This document shows, in pieces, positions 17,740 to 26,764 of a stretch of DNA of 45,693 nt (position 1 is its first letter; each line of letters starts with the position of its first letter). The notes under the pieces are model-generated. The model did no database searches and was not told where the DNA came from. It was given only the letters and a program-made list of their open reading frames with translations. The position numbers and the translations under genes are program-made. Source of the DNA: an uncultured Clostridia bacterium (lineage in GTDB: Bacteria > Bacillota > Clostridia > Oscillospirales > Acutalibacteraceae); contig CALWJA010000079.1 of NCBI GenBank assembly GCA_944380875.1, positions 1-45,693 on the forward strand, written 5' to 3'.

Positions 17740-17937
17740 CTACGGACGAATCTCCGCGCCTTCCCGCAGGATCCTGCGGATGTTTTTTTCGCATTTGAGC
17801 CTGGGCACCATAACCTCATGGCCGCAAGTGGTGCAGCGGATCTTAAAATCCATTCCCGAGCGGAGCACCAGAAATTCTTTGCCTCCGCAGGGATGTGTTT
17901 TTTTCATAACCAAAGTATCACCCGGCCGCACATCCAT
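17740..17937 (-). CDS. DUF951 family small protein
   Basis: Sixty-five residues; conserved in Firmicutes, function not established. MDVRPGDTLVMKKTHPCGGKEF is the family signature, and the pair CTTCGH suggests metal binding together with the upstream Cys. A GAGGTG ribosome site precedes ATG. First gene of the run leading to prfA; the 59-base gap to prfA contains an imperfect CTCTGT/ACAGAG stem but no clear terminator. Confidence 0.9.
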   Translation of the reverse strand: MDVRPGDTLVMKKTHPCGGKEFLVLRSGMDFKIRCTTCGHEVMVPRLKCEKNIRRILREGAEIRP

Positions 17938-18024
17938 CTCTTTTCACCTCAATCGTAAGGGATTTTATGCCTTTCTGTTTTCTTTGTTTAAAAACAGATT
18001 TGCAAAATACTGTATTTGTCCTTT

Positions 18025-18054
18025 AGTATACCACTCCTATATAGTATGAGACAA
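18025..18054 (-). promoter_or_regulatory. Promoter for the DUF951-prfA run
   Basis: Minus strand TTGTCT (18054-18049), 18-base spacer, TATACT (18030-18025). Confidence 0.6.
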
Positions 18055-18070
18055 TATTTTTTTAAAATCC

Positions 18071-18099
18071 TTGCCGCTTGCCGGAAGGAAGTTTATAAT
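18071..18099 (+). promoter_or_regulatory. Promoter for birA
   Basis: TTGCCG (18071-18076), 17-base spacer, perfect TATAAT (18094-18099). The leader of about 90 bases contains a 7-bp hairpin (AGGATGC/GCATCCT, 18135-18151). The two divergent promoters have their -35 elements back to back, 16 bases apart. Confidence 0.7.
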
Positions 18100-18194
18100 A
18101 CAGATATATACACATAAAAAAACAAATCGGGAACAGGATGCCCAGCATCCTCCGCTTTTCGAATTTATAACGGAAGGGCTGTTACGCTATATCT

Positions 18195-19184
18195 ATGAAT
18201 GCGAATGCAAAACAAAAGATTCTTGCGCTTTTAAAAAATACAAACGGATATATCTCCGGAGAAGAGATCAGCAGTCATCTGGGAATTACAAGAGCCGCTG
18301 TTTGGAAACACATCCGGGCGCTGCGGGAAGAAGGCTATGCTGTGGATTCCGTCCCTAACAAAGGATACCGCTTGGAAAGCATTCCCGACCTGGTTACCCC
18401 CGAGGAAATTCTGGATGGGCTCCAAACCAAGCAAATGGGCCGTTCCGTCTATTTCACGGACTCTACGGATTCCACCAACGAAGAGGCTAAACGACACGCT
18501 TTGATGGGTGTGCCGGATGGCAGCCTTTTTATCACGGAAGAACAGACCATGGGAAAAGGAAGACTGGGTCGTGTGTGGACGTCCCCAAAAGGAGGAGGGT
18601 TATGGTTCAGTATTTTATGCCGTTCCCATCTTTCTCCCTTGCAGATTTCCAATATGACACTTATTACAGGCTTAGCCGTCTGCCGCGCCATACGTTCGGA
18701 AACAGGTTGTGAAGTCATGATCAAATGGCCCAACGACATCGTTATCGGAAGCCGCAAAGTCTGCGGTATCCTGACGGAAATGGCTGCGGAAGTTGGGAAA
18801 ATTGAATATGTCATACCCGGTATCGGCATCAATGTGAATATTCCCTCTTTCCCTAAAGAGCTTGCCTTAAAAGCCACTTCTTTGCAGATAGAAACAGGCA
18901 AACCTCTCCGCCGGGCAAAGCTTCTGCAGGCTGTCCTGGTGGAGCTGGAAAACGCCCTTGCGGCTTTTGAAAATGCGCCGGAGCAATTTCCCGATGAATA
19001 CAGGCGCCTTTGCGTTTCTCTGCATAAGCGCGTCCGGTTTTTCCGCAATGGAGAACCGCGGGACGGGCAGGCTGTGGATATCTCTCCGGAAGGAGAACTG
19101 ATCGTGCAGGAAGACAACGGCGAAATCGCTTCTATTTACTCAGGGGAGGTTCTCGTGCAGGGAATCTATGGTGATTCCTTTTAA
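18195..19184 (+). CDS. birA: Biotin--protein ligase with DNA-binding domain
   Basis: Attaches biotin to acceptor carboxylases and, through its N-terminal winged helix (residues 1-60; SSHLGITRAAVWKHIRALREEGY), represses biotin genes. The ligase domain has STDSTNEEAKR, the nucleotide-binding GKGRLGRVWTSPKGGGLWFS, and KWPNDIVIGSRKVCGILTE with the catalytic Lys; a C-terminal SH3-like domain (SPEGELIVQEDNGEIASIYSGEV) completes it. Length 329 is normal for the bifunctional class. The ribosome site is weak. No biotin biosynthesis gene is in the window. Confidence 0.95.
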   Translation: MNANAKQKILALLKNTNGYISGEEISSHLGITRAAVWKHIRALREEGYAVDSVPNKGYRLESIPDLVTPEEILDGLQTKQMGRSVYFTDSTDSTNEEAKRHALMGVPDGSLFITEEQTMGKGRLGRVWTSPKGGGLWFSILCRSHLSPLQISNMTLITGLAVCRAIRSETGCEVMIKWPNDIVIGSRKVCGILTEMAAEVGKIEYVIPGIGINVNIPSFPKELALKATSLQIETGKPLRRAKLLQAVLVELENALAAFENAPEQFPDEYRRLCVSLHKRVRFFRNGEPRDGQAVDISPEGELIVQEDNGEIASIYSGEVLVQGIYGDSF

Positions 19185-19241
19185 CATATATACCTGTAAC
19201 ATACCCTGAAAATTTGTCAGCCAAAATAGGAGGTAGTAAAT

Positions 19242-19613
19242 ATGAGCTGTCTCGGCAATATTCTCTGGTTTCTTTTCGGCGGGCTGATCCAGGGGCTTTC
19301 CTGGTGCCTTGTAGGTCTTTTGTGGTGTATCACGATTGTCGGTATCCCTGTGGGGCTCCAATGCTTTAAGCTTGCCGGGCTTTCCTTTTTTCCGTTCGGA
19401 AAAGAAGTTGTATACGGAGGCGGGGCCGGATCTTTTCTTCTCAATCTTCTATGGCTTCTATTTGGCGGCATTGCTTTAGCTCTTGTTTCCGCTTTAAACG
19501 GAATTATCTTCTGTATCACTATTGTGGGAATTCCCTTCGGCCTGCAATGCTTTAAGCTGGCTAAATTGGCTCTGATGCCCTTTGGAACCAATGTTGCTTC
19601 AAAAATCGGATAA
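19242..19613 (+). CDS. YccF-family membrane protein
   Basis: A 123-residue, very hydrophobic protein made of two similar halves, each containing the repeat motif ITIVGIP-GLQCFKLA (CITIVGIPVGLQCFKLA and CITIVGIPFGLQCFKLA) and an FFPFG or LMPFG turn. This is the YccF domain signature; about four transmembrane segments are expected. Function unknown. TAGGAGG lies 8 bases upstream of ATG. It sits 57 bases after birA and 56 before the ProX-like gene, so co-transcription is possible. Confidence 0.9.
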   Translation: MSCLGNILWFLFGGLIQGLSWCLVGLLWCITIVGIPVGLQCFKLAGLSFFPFGKEVVYGGGAGSFLLNLLWLLFGGIALALVSALNGIIFCITIVGIPFGLQCFKLAKLALMPFGTNVASKIG

Positions 19614-19669
19614 ATAACCCAACTACTTTTAAAGCAATTGTTGTAATACGTATTTCGAGGTGAACAAGC

Positions 19670-20260
19670 ATGAATGAATCCCAAACAGAATTGTGGATAG
19701 ATCCTATATTGTATACCGGCCGACCGGAAGCCTCTTCTCCCCGTTCCCCGGACGAATGGGCCGTATATGATTTTTTGGATTCTCTCCACATTTCCTATCA
19801 AAGGCTGGACCACGACGCCACTCCTACCATTGCATTCTGTGAAAAAGTGGAGGAACGTCTGGGAACCGAAATCTGTAAAAATCTGTTTCTTTGCAACCGA
19901 CAGAAAACGGATTTTTATCTTCTTGTTATGCCGGGGAAAAAACAATTCCATACAAAGGAGCTTTCCAAGCAGATCGGTTCTGCCCGCCTATCTTTTGGTG
20001 ATCCTTCCTTCATGCAGGAATTCTTGCATACCACTCCCGGTTCCGCCAGTATTTTAGGCTTTATTTTTGATACGGAACACCGTGTCCGCCTGCTCATCGA
20101 CCGGGATATTTTGAAGAGCCCTCTCTTCGCCTGCCATCCCTGCGTCAATACATCCAGCCTCCGGTTCGATACCAAGGACTTGCTGGAAAAGGTTCTTCCC
20201 TCTTTTCATATAGAACCCACCTTTGTGACACTGGGAAAAGATGAAGAAACGGCGGAATAA
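19670..20260 (+). CDS. ProX-type YbaK/aminoacyl-tRNA editing protein
   Basis: A free-standing editing domain of 196 residues, resembling ProX/PrdX proteins that hydrolyse mischarged Ala-tRNA(Pro). Family text includes DFLDSLHISYQRLDHDATPTI near the start, KNLFLCNRQKTDFYLLVMPG with the conserved Lys, LSFGDPSFMQEFLHTTPGSASILG, and the C-terminal HPCVNTSSLRF segment. GAGGTG is upstream of ATG. It is interesting that a tRNA-Pro gene lies 4.4 kb away, but no functional link is implied. Exact mischarged substrate not proven by sequence. Confidence 0.88.
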   Translation: MNESQTELWIDPILYTGRPEASSPRSPDEWAVYDFLDSLHISYQRLDHDATPTIAFCEKVEERLGTEICKNLFLCNRQKTDFYLLVMPGKKQFHTKELSKQIGSARLSFGDPSFMQEFLHTTPGSASILGFIFDTEHRVRLLIDRDILKSPLFACHPCVNTSSLRFDTKDLLEKVLPSFHIEPTFVTLGKDEETAE

Positions 20261-20298
20261 CCGCCAGCAGGCTTTGGACAAACAATTGAATACAAAAA

Positions 20299-20347
20299 GA
20301 ACGGAAGGTTTTCCGAGGAACATCCTCTTGAAACCTTCCGTTTTTTA
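20299..20347 (+). terminator. Bidirectional terminator between proX-like gene and glnS
   Basis: Composite hairpin: 12-bp outer stem AACGGAAGGTTT (20300-20311) with 20331-20342, and an inner GAGGA/TCCTC stem, then T6. On the minus strand it is followed by TTCTTTTT, so it can end the glnS transcript as well. Confidence 0.9.
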
Positions 20348-20375
20348 TTATGTCGACCACAGCTTACGAATTGGC

Positions 20376-22064
20376 TTACTTTTTCTTGAAGCCATCCTTC
20401 AAAGAAACCGTTCTATTGAAAACAAGATGCTCAGGACTGCTGTCTGTGTTATCCACACAGAAATATCCCTGCCGCATAAACTGGTAGGCGGATTCAGGAG
20501 CCGCTTCCTTCAGGAAAGGTTCCACCTTACTGCCGGAAAGAACCTGCAAGGAATCGGGGTTCAGCACCTTCAGATAGTCTTCTCCATCGGGATCCGGCAC
20601 AGTAAACAGACTATCATACAGGCGAACCTCCGCATCCAGAGCCGTCTTTGCATCCAGCCAGTGGATCGTACTCTTGACTTTTCGGCCGTCCGGCGTATTG
20701 CCGCCCCGAGTCTGAGGATCATATTCCGCCAAAACTTCCGTAATATTGCCCTCTTCATCCTTGACGCAGCCTGTGCAGCGAACCACATAGGCTGTTTTCA
20801 GCCGCACTTCATTGCCTGGGAACATGCGGAAATACCCTTTAACCGGTTCCTCGAGAAAATCATCTCTCTCCATCCACAAATTGCGGGAAAAAGTAACGGT
20901 ACGGGTCCCAGCTTCGGGCTTTCCGGGAATATTTTCCACCTCAAACTCTTCCGTCTTGTCTTCGGGATAATTGGTAATAGTAAGCTTCACGGGGCGGAGA
21001 ACCGCCATAGCTCTGGGAGCATTCTCATTCAAATCTTCACGGAGACAGTGCTCCAAAAAGCTGTATTCAATGGTGCTGTTTACTTTAGCCACCCCTACCC
21101 GTTCACAGAAGTTGCGAATAGCCGCGGGCGTATACCCTCTCCGCCGCAACCCGCAAAGGGTAGGCATACGAGGATCATCCCAACCGCTGACAATGCCATT
21201 CTCTACCAGATACCGCAGCTTCCGCTTACTCATAACCGTATTGTTGATTCCCAGCCGGGCAAATTCAATCTGCCGAGGCTTTGAGGGCAAATGAATATGC
21301 TCAATAACCCAATCGTAAAGAGGCCGGTGATCTTCAAATTCCAGACTGCAGAGAGAATGAGTAATTCCTTCCAGGGCGTCTTCAATAGGATGAGCAAAGT
21401 CATACATGGGATAAATGCACCAGGTGTTGCCTGTTCTATGATGGCGCAGGTGGTTAATACGATAGATGACCGGGTCGCGCATATTGAAATTACCGGAAGC
21501 CAGATCAATTTTAGCCCGAAGGGTCATGGCACCGTCTTCAAATTCGCCAGCCCGCATGCGGGCAAAAAGATCCAGGCTTTCTTCAACCGGCCGGTCCCGG
21601 TAAGGGCTCACGGCAGGAGTGGTAAGGTCGCCGCGGTTTTCCCGCATTTCTTCCGGCGTCAACTGACAAACATACGCCAGCCCATCTTTGATAAGCTGAA
21701 CGGCCATTTCATACATTTTCTCAAAATAATCGGATGCGTAATAAAACCGATCTCCCCAATCGAAGCCCAGCCAGTGAATATCGCTTTTAATATTTTCTAC
21801 AAACTCCTCGTCTTCTTTTGTAGGATTTGTATCATCCATGCGGAGATTGCAGAGGCCGCCGAATTTTTCCGCGGTTCCGAAATCAATGCAGATAGCTTTA
21901 GCATGGCCGATATGCAAATATCCGTTCGGTTCGGGTGGAAAACGGGTATGCACCGTTTTTCCTTCATATCTTCCGCCGGGAGCTATATCCTCAGCTACAA
22001 TTTCATGGATAAAATTTCCCCAGCCGCCTTCCGGCTCTGCAGGGTTCTTAACTGTATCGCTCAT
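20376..22064 (-). CDS. glnS: Glutaminyl-tRNA synthetase
   Basis: Charges tRNA-Gln with glutamine directly. Class I motifs: [15 protein letters not shown] (HIGH) near residue 40 and [11 protein letters not shown] (KMSKS-like). The C-terminal half is the two-beta-barrel anticodon-binding domain of bacterial GlnRS. AGGAGGA precedes the ATG. It lies only 12 bases after gltX. Many Firmicutes lack glnS and use a transamidation route; here the direct route exists, so the neighbouring GluRS may be discriminating. No gatCAB genes are in the window. Confidence 0.96.
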   Translation of the reverse strand: MSDTVKNPAEPEGGWGNFIHEIVAEDIAPGGRYEGKTVHTRFPPEPNGYLHIGHAKAICIDFGTAEKFGGLCNLRMDDTNPTKEDEEFVENIKSDIHWLGFDWGDRFYYASDYFEKMYEMAVQLIKDGLAYVCQLTPEEMRENRGDLTTPAVSPYRDRPVEESLDLFARMRAGEFEDGAMTLRAKIDLASGNFNMRDPVIYRINHLRHHRTGNTWCIYPMYDFAHPIEDALEGITHSLCSLEFEDHRPLYDWVIEHIHLPSKPRQIEFARLGINNTVMSKRKLRYLVENGIVSGWDDPRMPTLCGLRRRGYTPAAIRNFCERVGVAKVNSTIEYSFLEHCLREDLNENAPRAMAVLRPVKLTITNYPEDKTEEFEVENIPGKPEAGTRTVTFSRNLWMERDDFLEEPVKGYFRMFPGNEVRLKTAYVVRCTGCVKDEEGNITEVLAEYDPQTRGGNTPDGRKVKSTIHWLDAKTALDAEVRLYDSLFTVPDPDGEDYLKVLNPDSLQVLSGSKVEPFLKEAAPESAYQFMRQGYFCVDNTDSSPEHLVFNRTVSLKDGFKKK

Positions 22065-22076
22065 CTTTCTTCCTCC

Positions 22077-23531
22077 TCAGCTCAATTTTGCAAGGCCTAT
22101 CCGCAGACGCCGCAGAGACTCTTCCCTTCCTAGAAGAGTCAGAATCTCCATTGCGCCGCCGGGGGTCACTTGGACACCGGCTGCCGCGATGCGCACCGGC
22201 CAGAGCAGGGTTCCGTTTTTCACTTCCAGTTTTTGTGCCAACCCTATAAGGCTATCGTGGATACTGTCCAGTTCCCATTGAGGCAGTTTCTCCAAAACCT
22301 CAATAGCCGCTTCCAGCATAGCTCCGGAATTTTCCAGATTCGTCTTACTCTTTTTATTGATAAAAAACTCCGCAGGATACTCCGGCAGCTCCTTGAAAAA
22401 GGAAAGAAGCGCAGGAATCTCAGTAAATTTCGTTATCCGGGGCTGCAAGATGGATACCAATACATTCCAATCTTTTTCCCCTTCCGGGAACACTTCCCGG
22501 AAATAGGGCATAGCTTTCTCAATAAAAGCTTCAGGGCTCATAGCGCGGATGTATTCCCCGTTAAACCAATTCAGTTTATCATAATCAAATACAGCCGGGG
22601 ATTTGCTGATCCCATCTATAGAGAAATGCTCTGTAAGTTCCTTAAGGGTAAAAAGCTCCCTGTTCTCTTTTGGGCACCATCCCAAAAGGGCAATATAATT
22701 CACGATGGTTTCCGGCAAATATCCTTCCTTCACCAAATCCGCAAAACCGGTGGATCCATGCCGCTTAGACAGCTTGGATACATTGCCTTCCGCATCTTTT
22801 CCCATAATCAGCGGCAGATGCACATAAGTGGGAATCTCCCAACCAAATGCTTGATACAGCAGATTGTATTTGGGTGTGGATGTTAAATATTCGCAGCCGC
22901 GCACCACATGAGTAATCCGCATCAGATGGTCGTCTATAACATTGGCAAAATTATATGTAGGATACCCATCGGATTTAATGAGGATCTGATCCTCCAATTC
23001 TGTGTTCTCAATGGTGATATCCCCATATACAGCATCGTGGAAAGTAGTAGAACCCTCAATAGGCATCTTCTGACGGATTACATACGGAGTACCTTTTTCC
23101 AGCAGCGCTTTGACTTCTTCCTCCGGAAGGTCGCGGCAATGCCGGTCATAACCGCCCAGCCCATCCTCCGAATGTAGGGAATCCAACCGCTCCTTGGAGC
23201 AAAAACAATAATACGCTTTTCCTTCTTTTACCAACTGCTCCGCATAAGGCAAATAAAGTCCTTTTCGTTCACTTTGCACATAGGGGCCGTATTCGCCCCC
23301 TATGTCCGGGCCTTCATCGTGGATGAGCCCTACTTGTTGCAATGTATTGTAGATAACCTGAACGGCTCCTTCTACTTTGCGCTCTTGATCCGTATCTTCA
23401 ATACGCAGCACAAAAGAACCGCCCATAGATTTTGCAATCAGATATTCATACAAGGCCGTCCGCAAATTTCCCACATGCATAAAACCTGTGGGGCTGGGAG
23501 CAAATCTTGTCCGAACTGTTGTGTTTTCCAT
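22077..23531 (-). CDS. gltX: Glutamyl-tRNA synthetase
   Basis: Charges tRNA-Glu. The HIGH motif variant is RFAPSPTGFMHVGNLRTALYE and the KMSKS motif is SKLSKRHGSTGF. Length 484 is normal for a bacterial GluRS with helical C-terminal anticodon domains. A GAGGGAT ribosome site and a strong promoter (23593-23565) precede it; glnS follows in the same transcript. Whether it also charges tRNA-Gln cannot be read with certainty. Confidence 0.96.
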   Translation of the reverse strand: MENTTVRTRFAPSPTGFMHVGNLRTALYEYLIAKSMGGSFVLRIEDTDQERKVEGAVQVIYNTLQQVGLIHDEGPDIGGEYGPYVQSERKGLYLPYAEQLVKEGKAYYCFCSKERLDSLHSEDGLGGYDRHCRDLPEEEVKALLEKGTPYVIRQKMPIEGSTTFHDAVYGDITIENTELEDQILIKSDGYPTYNFANVIDDHLMRITHVVRGCEYLTSTPKYNLLYQAFGWEIPTYVHLPLIMGKDAEGNVSKLSKRHGSTGFADLVKEGYLPETIVNYIALLGWCPKENRELFTLKELTEHFSIDGISKSPAVFDYDKLNWFNGEYIRAMSPEAFIEKAMPYFREVFPEGEKDWNVLVSILQPRITKFTEIPALLSFFKELPEYPAEFFINKKSKTNLENSGAMLEAAIEVLEKLPQWELDSIHDSLIGLAQKLEVKNGTLLWPVRIAAAGVQVTPGGAMEILTLLGREESLRRLRIGLAKLS

Positions 23532-23564
23532 ACTATCCCTCGATTACCTAGAATTGATTCTTTT

Positions 23565-23593
23565 ATTATACGAAAAAGCCGCGTTGAATTCAA
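23565..23593 (-). promoter_or_regulatory. Promoter for gltX-glnS
   Basis: Minus strand TTGAAT (23593-23588), 17-base spacer, perfect TATAAT (23570-23565). The -35 lies in a TTGAATTCAA palindrome. Confidence 0.75.
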
Positions 23594-23636
23594 CCTTTTC
23601 AAGGAGTTTTTCGGCAAACCGATGCTTTAATTCCGC

Positions 23637-24485
23637 TTAATCCTCTTCCTTACTATATTCTTCCCTGTATTCTTCCAGGCAAAGCCCTTTTTCTTTCATT
23701 TCCATTGCCGCTTCTTTCCCCACATAGCGGAAATGCTGGGGTGCAAACGATACGCCCGTTATATCTTCTTTTCCCCAGGGATATCGTAGTATAAAACCAT
23801 ATTCGGCCGCATGCTCTTGAAGCCATACATATTCTTCGCTCTGAAAAAACGTATCCGGCGACTGCGAAAAATCCACCGCTAATCCAGTAGAATGTTCGCT
23901 CTCTTCCCAAGGGAGCAGCTTTTCCGACACAGGCGAATCAATGGCAAACGGCTCTTCAGAGGAAATTTCCGAAGAGCTGTCTTCTTCGCTCGATTCCGTT
24001 TCAGACGTATCGGAATTTGATTTAGGAGCTTCATATCCCAAGTAAGGGAAAAGATACACACCATCCATTGCAGCTCCGTTGAGCAAATTCTTCAGGGGCT
24101 GCAAAATGCGGGAATCTACCTCTATTCCCTGCCAGGAAAGAAATACTCCCTCCGAGCCTTCTTGCAGCGGATTTTTAGGTCCAACCAGAAAAAGATTCCA
24201 AGGATATGGATCTTTCGGCTCTGTTTCCTCAGAACTTTCAGGAGAAGAACTGCTTACAATCCATAAAGGTTCCTTCTCAGACTCCGTTTCGGATCCTACA
24301 GACGCGATGGCCTGCTCTTCCTCAGGAGTTTCTGCATCTGTCAGGGAAGGGATATACGAAAGAAGAGATTGTGTCCATTCGGATAAAGCAGGATTTTCCA
24401 TCGCCCAATAAAACAATCCTGTGGTTCCCGCTGTCAATATGCAAAATGCAAGAAACAGCACTGCCCTTTTGTTTTTTGACCGCAA
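23637..24485 (-). CDS. VanY/M15B-like wall protein, probably catalytically inactive
   Basis: From a TTG at 24485 (AAGGG about 8 bases upstream) the protein has 282 residues: a transmembrane anchor (about 8-28), a Ser/Glu-rich stalk (48-90), and a domain ending in the M15B fold. Zinc-ligand motif SEHSTGLAVDF gives His198 and Asp205, and QHFRYVG gives His251. The catalytic Glu expected three residues before that His (E-P-W-H in DacB/VanY proteins) is Ala248 (APQH), and the SGYRS segment with the substrate Arg is replaced by an acidic Ser/Glu insertion (156-179). ATG at 24539 is an alternative start with a poor ribosome site. It may bind peptidoglycan rather than cut it. Confidence 0.8.
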   Translation of the reverse strand: MRSKNKRAVLFLAFCILTAGTTGLFYWAMENPALSEWTQSLLSYIPSLTDAETPEEEQAIASVGSETESEKEPLWIVSSSSPESSEETEPKDPYPWNLFLVGPKNPLQEGSEGVFLSWQGIEVDSRILQPLKNLLNGAAMDGVYLFPYLGYEAPKSNSDTSETESSEEDSSSEISSEEPFAIDSPVSEKLLPWEESEHSTGLAVDFSQSPDTFFQSEEYVWLQEHAAEYGFILRYPWGKEDITGVSFAPQHFRYVGKEAAMEMKEKGLCLEEYREEYSKEED

Positions 24486-24586
24486 ACCTATCCCTTCTTT
24501 CCAAGGATTTTCAAAATAGTATTTGCTTATTACTAGCATTCGATTCCAAAAATAGAAAAATTTTTTAAAAAAACTGATTTTAGGTA

Positions 24587-24615
24587 TTGCAATTTTTAAA
24601 ACACTGTGATAAAAT
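24587..24615 (+). promoter_or_regulatory. Promoter for tRNA-Pro
   Basis: TTGCAA (24587-24592), 17-base spacer, TAAAAT (24610-24615); transcription would start 6-7 bases before the mature tRNA. Confidence 0.7.
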
Positions 24616-24627
24616 AATTATCGTTGT

Positions 24628-24703
24628 CCGGGTGTGGCGCAGTTGGTAGCGCGCTTGACTGGGGGTCAAGAGGCCGTGAGTTCAAGTCTCGCCACTCGGA
24701 CCA
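24628..24703 (+). tRNA. tRNA-Pro (anticodon GGG)
   Basis: 76 bases with encoded CCA. The acceptor CCGGGTG pairs with CACTCGG (one G:U), discriminator A; D arm GCGC; anticodon stem CTTGA/TCAAG enclosing CTGGGGG, anticodon GGG; T arm with TTCAAGT loop. It decodes CCC and CCU. It has its own promoter and terminator and no other tRNA nearby. Confidence 0.95.
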
Positions 24704-24708
24704 TATAT

Positions 24709-24750
24709 AATCCGCATGGATGCTGTTACAGTATCCATGCGGATTTTCGT
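24709..24750 (+). terminator. Terminator of tRNA-Pro
   Basis: Perfect 13-bp stem AATCCGCATGGAT (24709-24721) with 24733-24745, 11-base loop, TTTTCGTTT tail. It lies upstream of the MATE start codon, which argues against longer starts of that gene. Confidence 0.9.
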
Positions 24751-24797
24751 TTATTACTTTGTATGAACAAACTTTGAAGAAAGAAGGCCTTCCACGG

Positions 24798-26183
24798 ATG
24801 GATGACGCAAAAAAGATCGCTTTGTTTGAAAAAACACCTGTTCCCAACGCGGTTATGCAGCTGGCCATTCCAACCATATTAAGTTCGTTGGTAATGGTTC
24901 TCTATAACCTTGCAGATACCTATTTTGTGGGAATGCTGAATAACTCCATCCAAAATGCCGCTGTTACGCTGGCAGCACCTGTTCTTTTGGCATTTAACGC
25001 TGTCAATAATCTTTTCGGTGTAGGAAGTTCCAGTATGATGAGCCGTGCTCTGGGCCGCAGGGATTATGAAACCGTATACCGCAGCTCCGCATTTGGTTTC
25101 TACTGTTCTATCTTCTGTGGCTTGCTCTTTTCTCTTCTGTGCACCGTCTTCAGCAATCCGCTTCTGATTTTGTTAGGAGCCGATACCAATACAATAGCCG
25201 CTACCGCCGATTATATGCTTTGGACGGTTAACCTGGGAGCAACGCCTGCTATTCTTAACGTGGTTATGGCATATCTTGTCCGTGCGGAAGGCGCCTCCCT
25301 TCATGCCAGTATAGGCACAATGAGTGGATGCCTGCTGAATATTATTCTGGATCCTATATTCATCCTCCCCTGGGGGTTAAACATGGGCGCTGCCGGGGCC
25401 GGATGCGCCACATTCCTATCCAACTGTGTGGCTTGTTTATATTTCTTTGTTCTTCTGTTTGTCAAAAGAAAAAATACATATGTCTGCATTCATCCCCGTA
25501 TGTTTGGTTTTCGTGGATCCATTGTAAAAGGAGTCTTTGGTGTAGGTATTCCTGCTTCCATCCAAAACCTTTTAAATGTAACAGGTATGACCGTGCTCAA
25601 TAACTTTACTTCTGCCTTCGGTGCAGACGCTGTAGCCGCTATGGGAATCGCTCAAAAAATCAACATGGTTCCCATGCAGATCTCCATGGGGCTTTCCCAG
25701 GGCATCATGCCGCTGATTAGCTACAACTATGCAAGTGGAAATGTAAAGCGCATGAAGCACACTTTGCTATACACGGTAAAAATAGCCATTACCTTCATCG
25801 TAACCGTCTCCGTGAGTTATTTCTTCTTCGCGGACGAATTAACACGTCTCTTTATCCAAAATCAAAGCATCGTATCTTACGGAGCCAAATTTCTGCAGGG
25901 CTTCTGCCTTGGCCTCCCTTTCCTTTGTATGGATTTTATCGCCGTTGGTGTATTTCAGGCCTCCGGCATGGGAAAACACGCTTTGCTCTTCGCTATTCTT
26001 CGTAAGATCGTATTGGAAATCCCGGCGCTTTTCGTGTTGAATGTGCTCTTCCCCTTATACGGTTTATCGTATGCTCAATTCACCGCGGAATTTATACTCT
26101 CTATTGTAGCTGTAGTCGTGCTTATAAGACTGTTTCGGAGTTTGGATTCAAATAAAGAAGTTTCCAATTCAGAAAATAAATAA
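24798..26183 (+). CDS. MATE family efflux transporter
   Basis: Twelve-helix cation-coupled exporter of drugs or metabolites, 461 residues. The N-terminus MDDAKKIALFEKTPVPNAVMQLAIPTILSSL is the usual opening of clostridial MATE proteins; YNLADTYFVGMLN and GAAGAGCATFLSNCVACLYF are family motifs. The ATG at 24798 has AGAAGG about 10 bases upstream. An in-frame ATG at 24720 lies inside the tRNA terminator and is rejected. Promoter not identified; leak-through from the tRNA is possible. Substrate unknown. Confidence 0.92.
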   Translation: MDDAKKIALFEKTPVPNAVMQLAIPTILSSLVMVLYNLADTYFVGMLNNSIQNAAVTLAAPVLLAFNAVNNLFGVGSSSMMSRALGRRDYETVYRSSAFGFYCSIFCGLLFSLLCTVFSNPLLILLGADTNTIAATADYMLWTVNLGATPAILNVVMAYLVRAEGASLHASIGTMSGCLLNIILDPIFILPWGLNMGAAGAGCATFLSNCVACLYFFVLLFVKRKNTYVCIHPRMFGFRGSIVKGVFGVGIPASIQNLLNVTGMTVLNNFTSAFGADAVAAMGIAQKINMVPMQISMGLSQGIMPLISYNYASGNVKRMKHTLLYTVKIAITFIVTVSVSYFFFADELTRLFIQNQSIVSYGAKFLQGFCLGLPFLCMDFIAVGVFQASGMGKHALLFAILRKIVLEIPALFVLNVLFPLYGLSYAQFTAEFILSIVAVVVLIRLFRSLDSNKEVSNSENK

Positions 26184-26284
26184 GGTTGTGCACAGTATTC
26201 CACTCCGTTATAACGGATGCTTTTTCCGAGTATCCTTTCCTGCTGTATAGTATGAAGCTTTACTAATGATAATCCTATTGTTAG

Positions 26285-26330
26285 ATACACCCTGCTGCAT
26301 ATAGTTAGCTGGCAGCAGGGTGTATTTTCT
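26285..26330 (+). terminator. Terminator of the MATE gene
   Basis: Perfect 14-bp stem ATACACCCTGCTGC (26285-26298) with 26312-26325, followed by TTTTCTTTCTT. Confidence 0.9.
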
Positions 26331-26354
26331 TTCTTACTCAATCAAAATACGGAT

Positions 26355-26528
26355 TTATTCAATGGAACATCGATCTTTACAACGGGCCTTTTGCGTAGCA
26401 ATCGTTGCCAGAGTATCCCCAAGCTGTACAAATACAGCTGCCCATATACTCAGTTCCTCATCGGTTAATTTACTGGCCATAACATTCGCTACTGCAGTGA
26501 CAGACGCAGTCAATTCGCAAGGATTCAT
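26355..26528 (-). CDS. Small conserved helical protein (DUF6774-like)
   Basis: Fifty-seven residues from MNPCELTASVTAVANVMASKL; GAGGTG lies 5-6 bases before this ATG. The sequence is one amphipathic Ala/Thr-rich pair of helices (LTDEELSIWAAVFVQLGDTLATIATQKARC) with three Cys. It resembles a family of about 55-65 residue proteins of unknown function scattered in Clostridia; the DUF number is from memory and should be treated as tentative. It stands alone between terminators. Confidence 0.75.
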   Translation of the reverse strand: MNPCELTASVTAVANVMASKLTDEELSIWAAVFVQLGDTLATIATQKARCKDRCSIE

Positions 26529-26611
26529 ATACACCTCTCTTTCAGTATATGCAAAAAGGCTTTTGTCGTTTTTCAATTGCTCTTTTCTCTTATCTGTTAC
26601 ATACAGGGATG

Positions 26612-26664
26612 AAAAAACAGGCCCCTTCTTCTAAGCCAATTGCTGAAGAAGGGGCCTGTTTTTT
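26612..26664 (-). terminator. Terminator after the Gfo/Idh/MocA gene
   Basis: Perfect 20-bp inverted repeat, 26612-26631 with 26645-26664 (core ACAGGCCCCTTCTTC), 13-base loop, T6 on either strand. It ends the oxidoreductase transcript and insulates the small gene beyond. Confidence 0.92.
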
Positions 26665-26764
26665 CTATGCATTCATTATATTTTCTGCAGAAAATATTTT
26701 TACCTATACGAAAACCATTCGTAGATTTCTCTTCTATTCACAATAAGAAGGGGAAAAACAGAAA

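Noticed and set aside
24720-24797. N-terminal extension of the MATE transporter
   Set aside because: The extra codons lie within the tRNA-Pro terminator and lack a ribosome site.
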